A stretch of 64,000 nt of DNA, from positions 6,972,299-7,036,298 of the forward strand of contig OZ022242.1 in the NCBI GenBank assembly GCA_963978895.1, written 5' to 3'. The translations under genes were made by a program, and so were the position numbers. The notes below the pieces were generated by a model that worked only from the letters and a program-made list of their open reading frames with translations, was not told where the DNA came from and made no database searches. Origin of the DNA: Erpobdella octoculata. Taxonomy: Eukaryota > Annelida > Clitellata > Hirudinida > Erpobdellidae. Positions 1 to 12,449 of this stretch are shown here, piece by piece (position 1 is the stretch's first letter; each line of letters starts with the position of its first letter).

Positions 1-70
1 CGCTTAAATATAAACTCGTTCGTTATTTAAATTTGGTGGAGATTTATTTCATAACTAACAACTATTCCAG

Positions 71-3000
71 ATGAATACATCCAAAAACTTGACATATCGC
101 AGAGTTATTTTCTGTCTGCTCTGCTTTATTTCAATCAGTTTGTTTTTCTTCCTCAACTCCGCATGGCTCAAACCTCACCGACCAGTACAGGATCGTATTC
201 CAATCATGGAGGCTCCAGGTCCTTATTTCTTTCGTTAGTGTTCTTTTAAAAAAAATTATTTTGAATTTATTTATTTACTGAACATATAAGTCACGTTGTT
301 ATTAAACCAACAGCATGCTTAATGTGCAGAACTATTTATAGTTATGTATGATTTATATATTATTTATATTGACTATTTATATTTATTGTCCGCCTTTAAA
401 TTGTTTACAAATAAAACAACATTTATCTGTTGTACAAATATGAGGCTATAGGATAATTAATTACATCTGGCTTGTTTTTCTGATTGGATGTTTTTTTTTG
501 AATGCTTCCCATGCAATTTATCTAGTACTAGTAGAGCTGCTTTCTTCGACGTTAAATTCGAATGAAATTTCAGCACGTGTACACATTCACTCAACAAATT
601 AAAATGAAACTCTAGCATAATTGCTGTTTTTATTTCATCCAAATTTATTTAGTAGTCTATTTGCACGACCAGATATACGCTTCGTATGTCTCTTCTAAGT
701 ATAAAAGTAAATAAAATGCGGCTGACGTCTGCTGTCGCCTCAAAAAGGCTTGAGCGATAATTGAGTCAGAATTTTAGTAAATTTAATGCAAAGTTCGTCA
801 CGCTCAAACATTGAGTTTATGAAAAAACAACATTTAAATGATTACGTGTTGGAAGGGAAACCGAGGATCTACATACTAATCTTACTGGCTATCCCTGAAT
901 CAAAGTTTCCATAGGCGTCGCAATAGGGGAGACAGTGGGACATGTCTCCCAATTTTTGAGGTGGGGACAACGATGTATTTGTTTCTGTCTCCCCCACTTT
1001 TACGATGTCATGGTTTTTTACTTTAAGCCCCTCGCCCCTCGTAGCTGCGGGCCTGGATGAACTGAACAGTGGCTGGAACATGAGTTGCTGTTGAAGAAAT
1101 TATGAAGAGATTCTTGACTCTACGCAAAGACGATAGGTTCTATCGGCTTTGGCTTCGTACTCATGAAAAATGTGCTGAATACTAACTCAAGCAACCTTCA
1201 GCTCCACGTTCGAGAAAGCCGCCCAAGAAGATTCAGTAAACTGACACGCCGGCAGAACCTCATGAATTCACTCTTGAGAAACATTAAAAAAAATTTACTC
1301 TAAAGCCATCGACTTGGTGGTCTCTGAATTAAAGCACCGTTTTGATTACAGTGGATACAGTAGAGTGACGATCTTGGAAGATCTACTTCTAAACTCACTA
1401 GCTTCAGAAGAAGAAGCCGAGATCTCGCTTGGCAGCCTGATGGTGAAGCGTACCTTAAAGTCTATACAGAATTTAACAGACGTCATCTAGAATTAAAGCT
1501 GCGCATGGTAAGCGGAACAGAAGCTCTTCACAACTGCCGGAGCTTATAAAGCGTGGCTTCCGAAATTGCGAAGCTACCAGAACAAACTCTAGGACTTTTT
1601 GGAGAAGTCGATCGTCTTCTAAGAATTCTATTGGTAATATTAACTTCAAATGCCACCTCAGAGCGAAATTTTTCTACTTTGCGTCGCCTAAAGGCATGGC
1701 TGAGAACGACGATGACGCAAAACCCTTTGAATAATTGCGCGCTCTTGCATGTGCACCAGAAGACGATTGACATAGTCGATTTGGACTTACTTTACCACCA
1801 GTTTGTTTGTTTGAATATCAGCATGACACTTTTGGCAACTTTTGGTATTATTTTATTGAAGAAATGTACATTTTATTATTACAAGCAAGTTACAAAATTT
1901 AATATTTGAGATCACAATATCGAAAAAGTTCGTTCTAGAAAGTTGTCCCCCACTTTTCAAAACGACGCGACGCGCCTGAAAGTTTCACACAGACGACTTC
2001 AAAGATACATTGAAAATTAGGGCCGTGTAACTTGGGTTCGTTCGATGTGCAACGATTCTGCTAAATTTCGTTTTGCAACAACCGTTAGTTACGACTAAGT
2101 TAATCACGTCTGATCACGTCAGACGTGGTATGTCAATCAAGAATGGCTGCATTTGTACGGTTGAACTCTCAATCTCCATCGAACGGATTTTTCAGATAGT
2201 TGACGGAACATTAGTTTTTGGCAGATGTTATTCGAACGTCTTCTTTCACCACTTTTTGGAAATCCGTCCGAATTAAAATAGTAGTGAATGTACGTCCGAA
2301 TAGAAACTTCCTTAGTCTTAGTTTTTCATCAGCATTCTTTTCATACTGTTGTAAAAACCTTTGTAAAATTCACTGGCATAAGTAACATTTTAATTCTTTA
2401 CCTGGGGGTCCAACATGGCTGATTGTTATTTATTGACGCTGTAGAGTCTTGGGAAGAATCAGCATCTTCTGGATGGTTTGTTACATCAAGAACTTTTATA
2501 CCGAAATATTCTCCTCTGATAAATTCCAGTGAACCAGTCTTTTTCGAATTTGAGGTATTTCTTTTTTCTAGGTAACTTGCTATTCATCATGAAATAATTA
2601 CTATAAAAAACGTAATTGAGTTATAACTTACTTCATAGGTATTTGTTATTCAGTTAATAACTTTGTCAAAGATCAGTGTTTGGCGATCTGATAAATATTG
2701 ACTCTATTCTCGAAATAAACGGCACCTAAAATTAATTTATTTCCTGCTTTTCTACAGAACTGCTAACTCTAGCTTACTGTTGGTAGCTTTCAGTTTCCGT
2801 TTAATCTCAATTCAGCACTCGTGAAATTTTTTTTTCTTACTGAAAATTTTTGGCTGCTTTGTCTGATGAGGTATTTTTTAACTTCACAATTTTGCCTCAT
2901 TCAAAAGAAGATATGCTGAAATGAATAGAAAGATTTAATTTGAGGAATGAAATGGGAGCCAGTCAAACTTAAAGGAGTCGTTACTGGCCATTTGGCTCTT

Positions 3001-5750
3001 GAGTCTAAGTTTTCTATAAGTTTTTTCCCTTCCCCACTCCATCACATCGCTTTTATTTAAAAAGTTTCTTTTTTGGTATTTTATTGGAATATAAACATTA
3101 TTTTCCTAATTAAAAATTCAAATCTAAAAAACTGTTTACGTTTATAATCGTAGGAGCGCACAAGAAACGCCCCACGTTTTAATGTTCACAATATATTTTG
3201 CACTTCTTAAAGCATTTTATTAAAGCGTGTTTTTAATTTTTTTAACTAATTATTTTTTTTTAGTTCAAGACATGCAAAAATATAACCAAAGACTACGAAA
3301 CAAAAAATTTGATTTATTCAGTGCTCGCTTGACTAAAAAAAGAAACAACAAAAGACTGGCTTCAAGCAATTTATCAAGGTGTTGAGAATTTTATCTGTGA
3401 AGAATTTATTACCATTAACTTAGGAAAACACGACTTGTTTATAACTGTTCCCACTGTATTCCCTTACCCCAGCGATACTGCTAATACCGCAGTATCGCCG
3501 TAGGATCTTGTTTGGCACAATTTCCGCTACCGTGTCAGAGACGACTCAGAAACAGTGATGTAAGAAAATGAGCGGGAGTGGTAGAACGAGCGGGAGCGGA
3601 AGAGTGAGCAGGATTGGAAAAGCGAGTGAGCGGGAGAGCGATCGGGAACGAGAACGGGAGATCAAGCGGGGATGGAAACGGAAGCAACAGAGAAAAAGCG
3701 AGAGAGAAGAACGATGGGAAAACCTCTAAAAACCCCGGGCAACGCCGGGTAACCCCACTAGTTTGAAATAAAAGTTGAATTGTTCAATGAACGTCTATTT
3801 TGCACTTGAAATATGTTTTCGTTCTTGATGGAATTTTTTTTGCTAGTTAAAATTCCATCTATCATAAGATTGTCTAGACATCGTTTCGTATGTATCGTTT
3901 AGTCTTGAGACAGTGATGGGTTGTAACAGATTACAAGTAACAGTAACGGATAACTTTTTTAAATAGCAAAAAAACTAACATTATAAAAGTACATTTTTTC
4001 GAAGCAACAGTAACTGTTTTTTTACTTTTTACTATTAAGCAAATGGTAAATAGTTTTAATTTTGTGTCTTTTTGCAAAAAATGTGCATTGCATGTTTTTT
4101 TTTACTTGCTTCATGTTTCCAAATATAACACGTCGATATTTTAGATAAAATAAAGCAAGTTTTTGATAAACACTTTTTAAAACAAGAATATCATTGCTTG
4201 TCAGTCTTTTGTAGTAGCAGCCATTCGCCTTAATGAGTATACATTTTCTTGTGTCTCTCTCCTTGATATACTCCAAGTAGAATTTCTTGTGCTTCGTGGG
4301 ATATTTGTTGCTCACTTTGACTTCATTGCAAATAACACAAGAAGTTATAAAACCAGCATTGTAAATTACTGTTTCTTTGGTTGATGATGTTCTAACAAGT
4401 AACACAACAAAAACGGTTTCGGAGTTATCGATGCTCTTAAAAATAGCAGCAAAGCATATCGTTATGAGATATCTAAGATATCTAAGAGATGATTAAGGTT
4501 ATAACTAACCTTACCTTGCTACAATTTTAATTAAAGTGGCTCGATAATAATGACAGAACAAATTAAAAATTGTGATATTTTACTTTATTATTTGTAGGTT
4601 AAATATAATAATAATGATAATAATCTTATATAAGTAAATAATTCTCTTTTTTCAGAAGTCCAAACAGAAAAACAAGCTTGTAGAAAACAACAAGTAAAAA
4701 ATGGGTGTAAGAAATTTGTCAGCGAAAGTTTTCTTAGACTTCTGGAGAACATGAACGGCACCACAAACGCTACAAATGGCTCATCCAAAACACCAAATGA
4801 TTTTCATTCTCTGTACTACGACGACATCAACAAAATCATTTATTGCGAGGTTCCTAAGGTTGCTTGCAGCAATTGGAAAAGAGTACTGCTGGTTCTTTCA
4901 GGAAAAGTAAAAAAAAAATTAAGCTGTTCTATTTAATTTAATTGGTTTTAATTCAATTATATTCATCTTATTTTTAAAGGTAGTTGCTGAAAAATTAACA
5001 GACATACCAGTAAACGAAGTTCATTCCAACTTATCCAAAGCCTTTCTCCATCGCATGGACACGCTTTCAATGCCAGAAATCCTCCGAAGGCTCAACCCTT
5101 CGAGTGGCTACTTCAAATTTCTATTCGTTCGAGCTCCGTACGAAAGACTTTTATCTGCATATAGGAACAAGTTTTTGGCACCCTACAGCCTCTACTTTCA
5201 GGAAAAATTCGGTCGTTTCATAGTGAAACTCTTCCGTGGCGTAAACGCATCTAACGAATCACTGGCCAGAGGTCACGATGTAACCTTCAAAGAATTCATT
5301 AAGTTTGTTCAATTTATTTGATTGAAATCTGTTGCAATAAAATCGCTTTACTCAAAAGCTTATAATGACTGCGATTTCAGATTCGTCATAGACAAAGAAG
5401 AAGAGAAAATAGGAAGAGAAACAAACGCACACTGGCGTCCGGTCAGCGAACTCTGCATGCCATGCTTCGTAGACTACGACTTCATAGGGAAATACGAACA
5501 CATGGATCGCGGTGACATTTACTTCGTTCTCGATCGCTTGAAGGCGACAAACTTGTCGTTCCCGCCTGCCTATCACAGCGGCTCCAACAAAACCGTCAGC
5601 ATACTCAGAGGGTTTTACGACAACATATCTTCTCATGACATACATAAAATTAAATTAAGATTTGAAGACGATTTCAAGATGTTTTATCCCGAAGATAAGA
5701 CGGAATCGTTGTTATTACAAGATCGGGAGCTGCGGATAAACGGAACGTAG
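71..5750 (+). CDS. Carbohydrate sulfotransferase (CHST8-14/HNK-1 sulfotransferase family), four exons, 368 aa
   Basis: Proposed exons: 71-233, 4656-4906, 4980-5302 and 5381-5750; phases are consistent (1, 0, 2) and the frame stays open to TAG at 5748. The product is a type II Golgi enzyme that moves sulfate from PAPS to a glycan hydroxyl, probably on chondroitin/dermatan or a related chain. Seen: a short cytosolic N-terminus and one hydrophobic anchor (residues about 12-30), a stem with N-glycosylation sequons (Asn88, 92, 95), the 5'-phosphosulfate loop PKVACSNWK (121-129), and the 3'-phosphate motif [16 protein letters not shown] (188-203) with Arg189 and Ser197. NxHWRPxxxLC and DFIGKYE further on are family hallmarks. 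The 3' motif has Ala190 where family members usually have Asp. A TGA at 5319 looks like a break but lies in a 78-nt intron (donor gtttgt at 5303, acceptor tttcag ending 5380). The exact acceptor substrate cannot be told. Confidence 0.85.
1090..1909 (+). pseudogene. Decayed hAT-superfamily transposase (ZMYM1-like), C-terminal half
   Basis: The best-preserved part is an open stretch at 1553-1909 that contains the hAT C-terminal dimerisation signature: [20 protein letters not shown] followed by [16 protein letters not shown]. Upstream, about 1300-1530, further transposase-like sequence is readable only by changing frame and crossing stops (for example a [14 protein letters not shown] stretch and an [25 protein letters not shown] stretch). 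The gene is therefore dead. It sits in intron 1 of the sulfotransferase. GC-rich GGCG/TCGC sequences near 913 and 1965 may be remains of the terminal repeats. Confidence 0.75.
3543..3761 (+). mobile_element. H1 Helitron-like 3' portion
   Basis: A purine-rich GAGCGGGA repeat tract leads into CTCTAAAAACCCCGGGCAAC, the CCCGG...CCGGG hairpin, then 8 nt and the terminal CTAG (3758-3761) followed by T. This is the H1 3' end seen about a dozen times in the window. The 5' end was not found. Confidence 0.6.
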
Positions 5751-6207
5751 ACAAAAGAAATAACATTTAGCATATAAATTTGTCATTCCGTTAAATTTTT
5801 TACCTTGACATATTTGTTTCGTGTTGTTTTGTCGATACGTTTGAGGAGTGGTTGCTGTAAAAATAAAAATCCAAGATTAAAAATGTGCACGCTTGCTTTA
5901 GTAGTAACAACGTTTTCACTTGAAGCCATCAATGTCTTTATTAAAAAACGCATTCACTTGATTTCAAAGAAAGTGGCTGAGTTTTAGCAGGAAAAATTGC
6001 TTATTTAGTGAGCATGTATAAATAGATCGTTTTTAATAAAACATTATGGGGCGGCCGTTGAAGATTTTAAAACGCAGACAGACCCTTTTTAGTTGTGTTA
6101 ATCTCTTAAATATTTCTCAGTAGCGGGGCACTTTGTTCTACTGAATTTAAAATATTTTTGATCCCATTTTAAAGAATCAATCAGTTGAATAAGTATAGCG
6201 CTATTTC

Positions 6208-6468
6208 CTATCGCACAATAGCTCTCGGACATGAACTAAATAAATAAGTTTTAAGTCCCCGACGGAAAACTGTGAGTGAAGTAGATTTAGTAAGAGAAGA
6301 AGGAAGAGAGTTCCAGACATAGGGACCAGAGTAGGAAAAAGAGCGTTTAGCAAATGAATGCTTAACAGAAAAGATGTGAAAGTGGTTAAGAGAGGAAGAT
6401 CGAAGACCAGACTTAGGATGCATTTGTATTAATTCAGCAGAACAAGATGTGGTCCTTATTGTGGCCAA
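6208..6468 (-). pseudogene. LINE reverse-transcriptase ORF, C-terminal fragment
   Basis: The 86-residue frame contains SFAKRSFSYSGPYVWNSLP and SSLTKSTSLTVFRRGLKTYL, the usual C-terminal end of CR1/L2-type LINE ORF2 proteins. No RT core precedes it, so it is a 5'-truncated copy. A weaker relative lies at 16150-16440. Confidence 0.7.
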
Positions 6469-6539
6469 ATTATTAGCGACGTGGTTGGAGACTGACAGAA
6501 CAACATGAAAGTCATTGTTAAATCTTGTATATTAACTTC

Positions 6540-6680
6540 ACCGTGTTTGCTTGCTTGCTTGCATGATTGATTGAGCCATATGTTGGGTTGGAACCCTTTG
6601 CCACTTACAAAACCAACTTCAGATTATCCAATCGAGTTGAAATTTATTTGTCGCTAAGACTTTACATTTTATTACATTTT
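6540..6680 (+). repeat. Dispersed repeat (GTTTGCTTGCTTG...GAGCCATA family)
   Basis: A TTCACCGTGTTTGCTTGC start, a GAGCCATA/TTGGG block and an AATCGAGyTGAAATTT block recur at about 13745-13860, 15430-15600 and 43165-43260. Related pieces (AAAATTAACTAACTTCCCG and CATCCAATCGAGC) occur at 14070-14190, 18075-18130 and 47530-47640. The class is not recognised. Confidence 0.5.
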
Positions 6681-7425
6681 TAAAGCGAATGGACATAAAC
6701 TGAAGTGAATTATAGATTAAAATCAATTCAAATTAAAAATATTAAAAAATTCAAATTTTCATTAAAATTCTTACATTTTTTTAATTTTAAGGACTTTTTT
6801 TTAAATGTTTTGTCTACTGGGTCTAAAATTTCTAGACTGTTTTACTCAAATTTGCAGCGCATTTTGTCCACATTTTTGTCTAAAACTGGAGGGTTGCCGC
6901 CTTCTCCGTCCGCGGCTCGTACGCTTAGGGCTTAGGGTGATAAACGATAACTTTAATTATTTCCGTCTGGTTGAAACGATCTTAGTATTTAAGACTGCAG
7001 TTAAAATTCATTCGCAGTCTTGAAGTGTTTGATGAACAAACTCCGCAGCACGATGGAAAGAGATGCGCCTTGAGTTAACATTATATTGCTACAGAGAGAA
7101 TGAAAAATTACAGAGAGAAGGTGAGAGAGAAAGAGGGAAAGAAAAACAAGGAGAAAAAAACAAGAAAGAGGATAGGTAGGTCTACTCATACTCAGCTGCT
7201 CGATAAATAAAATGTTAAATTCCAATTATTTCTTTTGCTTGGCTTCACTAAATAAATGAAATTCAAGATATCTTATTTATTTAAGGTTGCATAACGACAT
7301 TAACGACAGAATTAAAATCTACAACAAAAATTTGGGTCCCCGTACCAAATTCCTGGATCTGCCACGGTTTTCAGCCCTGGTGTGAACGTGTGAACCTATG
7401 GTGTGAGTGAACTAGTAGGTATAGA

Positions 7426-7456
7426 CATGGACGTCTATATAATATAGACGTCCATG
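7426..7456. repeat. Perfect 31-nt palindrome (15-bp arms, 1-nt centre)
   Basis: The left arm CATGGACGTCTATAT and its exact reverse complement are separated by a single A. It lies about 320 bp upstream of Atg8 copy A, outside any coding exon. Confidence 0.9.
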
Positions 7457-7771
7457 GTATAGGTTTGGTTACATTATCCCTGCTTCCTGCTAGCTTAATC
7501 CTTGTTGCGATCAAGAACTGTCACAACTTGTGTATATCAATTAATAAAATTACATTAATAACTTTAAAATTTATCGATTATAGTTTTAAAAATATTTGTT
7601 TTTGTTTTTGTATCTATTCATTTTGTTTGATTTAATGTATATCTTTGGTATTTCAGCCTGTAATATGTTAATGTGAACATCTGATCCGTAACAACAGTCG
7701 TTTATTTCATTGTTTAAGAAAGCTGTCTCTCTGATTGCCGTTTGTCGAGTTTTCTGATTTATAAAAATTAA

Positions 7772-8801
<1,030 letters not shown>

Positions 8802-11800
8802 AGTTAGGAGAAGCGGTCAATGCTTATGTACATTTTTTTTGCTTATTGTGGTGACGTGGTTATATTTCATTTGATGTAGAATAAACTTTTATCACCTTTT
8901 GAATAATATTAATTATAATTGTGCTAATGATGATCCATTGCATCAAATAATAAAAAGGTTGTGTCACTTAAGAAGTTTGTCTGAAATTATTCTATCTTTT
9001 GCCACATATTTCAAATCAGCCTGAGAAGCATTTCCTCAAGTGGATATTTGTTTAATCTAGATTTAGGAAAAACTGTTTACAACTGTTTTCTCCGTAATTT
9101 CGATTCAGCTGTGAGTGATAATGTTTTGGTTACTAATTATTTTCATATTACACTTTAGTCAGTTATTTTGAATTTCAGCACGATTATAAGGAGTATGTTA
9201 GAAATTTTAAATAATTCTAGTTCTGTTTTGACCTTCTGATTTTGGTGTAAAGTGTAAAGTAATAATAGTAGAATTAATAGAGCTCTGTAAATGAAAAAAA
9301 TGTGTGTGCTGTTAGAGTAATTTACATATAGCTGCATATTATCTGGTTTGTACTAAAGTTAAGCTTGTTTCTTCTTGTGAACTTGTATCTTAGTTTTCTA
9401 CAGAAAATAGTTGGAGGGGCTTGGGAGAGACACTGCCTATGGTCACCAAGTTCATTTTTAGAGCAGCAAACAATTTTTATAACGTGAGACTCCGTGCTTT
9501 CTCTGTTTCAGCAAGTAGTGACTTCCGAAATCAACAAAGTCTTCATGCCAACTTAGTAGCCTTATTTATCTGCTGTTATGAGTCGGCATTCTGTTGGATT
9601 TTCCGCCTGTGGCTTTAAGCAAAATGTTTATAAATGTGTAGTTAGTTATGCATATTTGTTTGTTAATCTATTGCATTCTTAAATAGTATACCACTCACAA
9701 CTATAATTAATCAAAACGAGCTGCACCATATCATCCAGTCTAATTGTTTGCTCCAGGGTTATATATGCCCAGACCCAGATTTTAATACCCCCTCCCTTAT
9801 TGAACCTTGTGCATTTATAGACAACCTCTCCATACATATACAGGGCATCCTTCATTAATCTAATTGCTTTGTTCTCTTTGATGGCCTATATTGTAGATAT
9901 AGTAAGTCTTTATATTTAAGCCTGAGAAGATATTTTTTTAACATAAGCTGTTTGCATTTATTTATTAATTAAAATAAAAATCATTGCAATTATGGCTTAT
10001 AAAAAAATTTAAGCTCAATCTATTAAGAATATAGTTTCTTTCTGATGATCCGATCCAAAATCATGAATAGCTGTATCGATGTTCAAATTTTTTTTTGCCT
10101 TTTTTTGTTTTTATTAGATCACTGTCTCATTGGTTTTCACATCTGCTCCTGAAATGTTTTAACTCGCATCACTCATCATGACGTCACCGGCAATGTCAGG
10201 ACAAGATCAAAAACTTTGAGGAGTTCGTTAAAACTGTTCCAAAAAAACTCGAGTTTATTTAAATATCGTGAATAATTATCAAAGCGATATTCTCTAATGA
10301 TTTTATAAAGGACTGTCACAGACATTTGTAAGTAAAGCAGAATTGTATCAAAACCAGGATCTCAGTAATATTTAATTTCACGATCTCGCTGATTGAATTT
10401 TTGAATGAAAAAGTTTGTTGAACTTAGGTTCAGCGCTGACACACCATTTAATGAGCAACAAGTATTCACAAATTTAGCAATAAGCTCATATGTAAAATTT
10501 TGTACATGCAACAAAATTAAATCTATATGTATAAAAATAAGATTATGTCTGTATGTATGTATGCTTTTTATGCAATCATCCGATCGTAATGAAATTTTCA
10601 CACAACCTTGAGAGTAAATGGGAAAAATTAAAGTGAAAAAAAATGAAATCGGTCAAAAAATGAGCGGGAGAGCTAGTTTTTTAAATAAAAAAACGTTTCC
10701 CACCATGGGCATCACCTGCATTGCATATGTTTTTTTTTGTTTTTTTTATATAGAAAAACGCTTTCTTTTCCACTTCTTTACTCTTTTTTTTCTTCCCGTT
10801 TATATAGAAAGTTTAAAACAAAGACTTTGTTAGTTTTTTTTCATATAAAACTTAGGAATGCGGGAAAGACAAAGAAAAGAGAGAGTAACAGAAGATAAAA
10901 CCAGGAAAAAAAATGTGACGTTCATTTAAAAGCAGCATGTCCAAACTTCGCCCTCCTCTTATTTGACCGACTAACAAATTCTGCTGCCAATCGGTCTAGG
11001 ACAGTCTAGGTCTACGTCATCCAAGAAGTTCTGATGAACATGAAAAGTTGCAGCTGCGTTTATTTGATTAATTATTTTTCAGCTGTGACTTTGTACGTTT
11101 TTTGGAGCTATTATTGGGGGGCAATGGCCATACTGTTCCCTTAAACAATTTATTCGGGGAGACTTTCGTCCCCCGCAATCCCCTCCCCTGGATGGGTGAT
11201 GGAATTTCAGCAATTGCACACAGTATATTATACAGTATTCAGTGAATAAACATACTCTACTTCAAATAGAAAAACACAAACTAAGGCAGTTTTCTGACTT
11301 TGACTCTGAGAAACTTGTTAAAATCAAGTAAGTTGGCATATCTTTGTTAAAATGCGAATGGGTTCAGTGGCGAATCCAGGAATTAATATGCTAAAAGTAT
11401 TGAAAAATCTTTCAATGAGCTCATCTATTAAATTGTTCACACGCAACATTTCAACAAAACCAAGGGGCAAGATGCTCCAACATTTTTTCCCCGAAATGCT
11501 AAATATTTCCTCCCCAAAAACCTGATAATTGCAGGAAGGGTGGCAGTCGTCGTAGATACTTTTCCAAAACAGATGCGCGCTCGGGATTTTCAGATAAGCA
11601 ATTAAAAATGCACCAGAGATTTTGATGGATGAGTTTTTAGTTTTGAGCTAAACGTTGGAGAGTGATGTTGGCGGGTGAGGCGCACGTTGAAGCCAAAGGT
11701 CAATTTCAACGGTGCAGTGTAAGATTTTTTTTTAAAGAGTTGTTGAAGATTTAATTAGCAAGTCATGTTTTAGTTTCTGGGACCGTGAGCGAATAAATTT

Positions 11801-12449
11801 TTGTACAAAAAGTATAATTTTTAAATAAAATTGTTTGCAATAAATGAGCCGTAAAAACAGGTTTTTAAAACAAATTTCTTATTATATTTCTGGATTTGCC
11901 GGCTTTTCATTTTTTGCAAGAAATTCCTTAAAAATGACATTTTTTTAAATATTTTATGTAAAAATTTATTTCGTTGTATTTAATTTGTTTTTCTTTGAAC
12001 ACAATGGACCATAATTATTTTCAATTACAATTTTTTTAAAAGCTTTTCAAACTTTAATAGAATTTTAACTTTCAAGGTTTATAAGCATTCAAGCAAGACC
12101 GGCGGTGACGTTCATATAAGGGATTTAAAAAAGACTGTATGGTATAAAACCTTAGCTACAACTCTATATGTAATATCTGTATACTTCATATCTGTATACT
12201 GTATTCTGCGTGGTCCAGCTATAGCTATAGGACACTTTGTAAACCAAACAACTAAAGAACCGAAAAGAACTATTCAAATTTCATTGTTGTTATGTTTCAA
12301 CACAATAAACACAATACACTGCTATCTTTCAACTGAAGCCATCTATTTATTACTATGTGAAGCAACACAAAATCTCAGCCACCATTTCATAAATATTCTG
12401 TTTTATTTTTACAAATACACAATAATGTCGCTATAAAAATTAATTAAAC
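8802..12449. other. Intergenic stretch between Atg8 A and the MS4A-like gene
   Basis: The first ~400 bp (to about 9190) is 3' flank related to the 3' flank of copy B (26500-26800). Beyond that I see only AT-rich sequence, a 155-bp Helitron-like element (10522-10676) and faint transposon-end-like GC tracts near 11105-11215 and 11360. No gene was found. Confidence 0.5.
10522..10676 (+). mobile_element. Minimal 155-bp Helitron-like element
   Basis: It starts A|TCTATATGTATAAAAAT and contains the block CATCCGATCGTAATGAAATT and CACACAACCTTGAGAGT shared with the H1 5' region. It ends AAAATGAGCGGGAGAG then CTAG|T. It lacks the CCCGGG hairpin of full H1 copies. The boundaries fit the A|T insertion rule. 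Confidence 0.55.

Larger units (their letters stand above)
234..4655 (+). other. Long first intron of the sulfotransferase gene
   Basis: Donor gttagt at 234, acceptor ttttttcag ending at 4655. It holds a decayed hAT transposase (about 1090-1909) and an H1 Helitron-like 3' end (up to 3761). A CAGTGATGG motif at 3911, typical of hAT termini, may start a small non-autonomous element, but no matching second end was found. Most of 234-860 and 1980-3500 shows nothing recognisable. Confidence 0.6.

Noticed and set aside
4022..4405. 127-codon minus-strand frame
   Set aside because: Low-complexity Lys/Tyr-rich product with no recognisable motif, inside an intron with transposon-end-like sequence. Probably chance.
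3908..4450. hAT-like miniature element beginning CAGTGATGG
   Set aside because: No matching inverted end or 8-bp duplication found.
5319..5321. TGA as selenocysteine or a disabling stop in the sulfotransferase
   Set aside because: A short intron with good splice sites removes it and restores family sequence.
5352..5645. Minus-strand frame opposite exon 4 of the sulfotransferase
   Set aside because: Shadow of the real exon.
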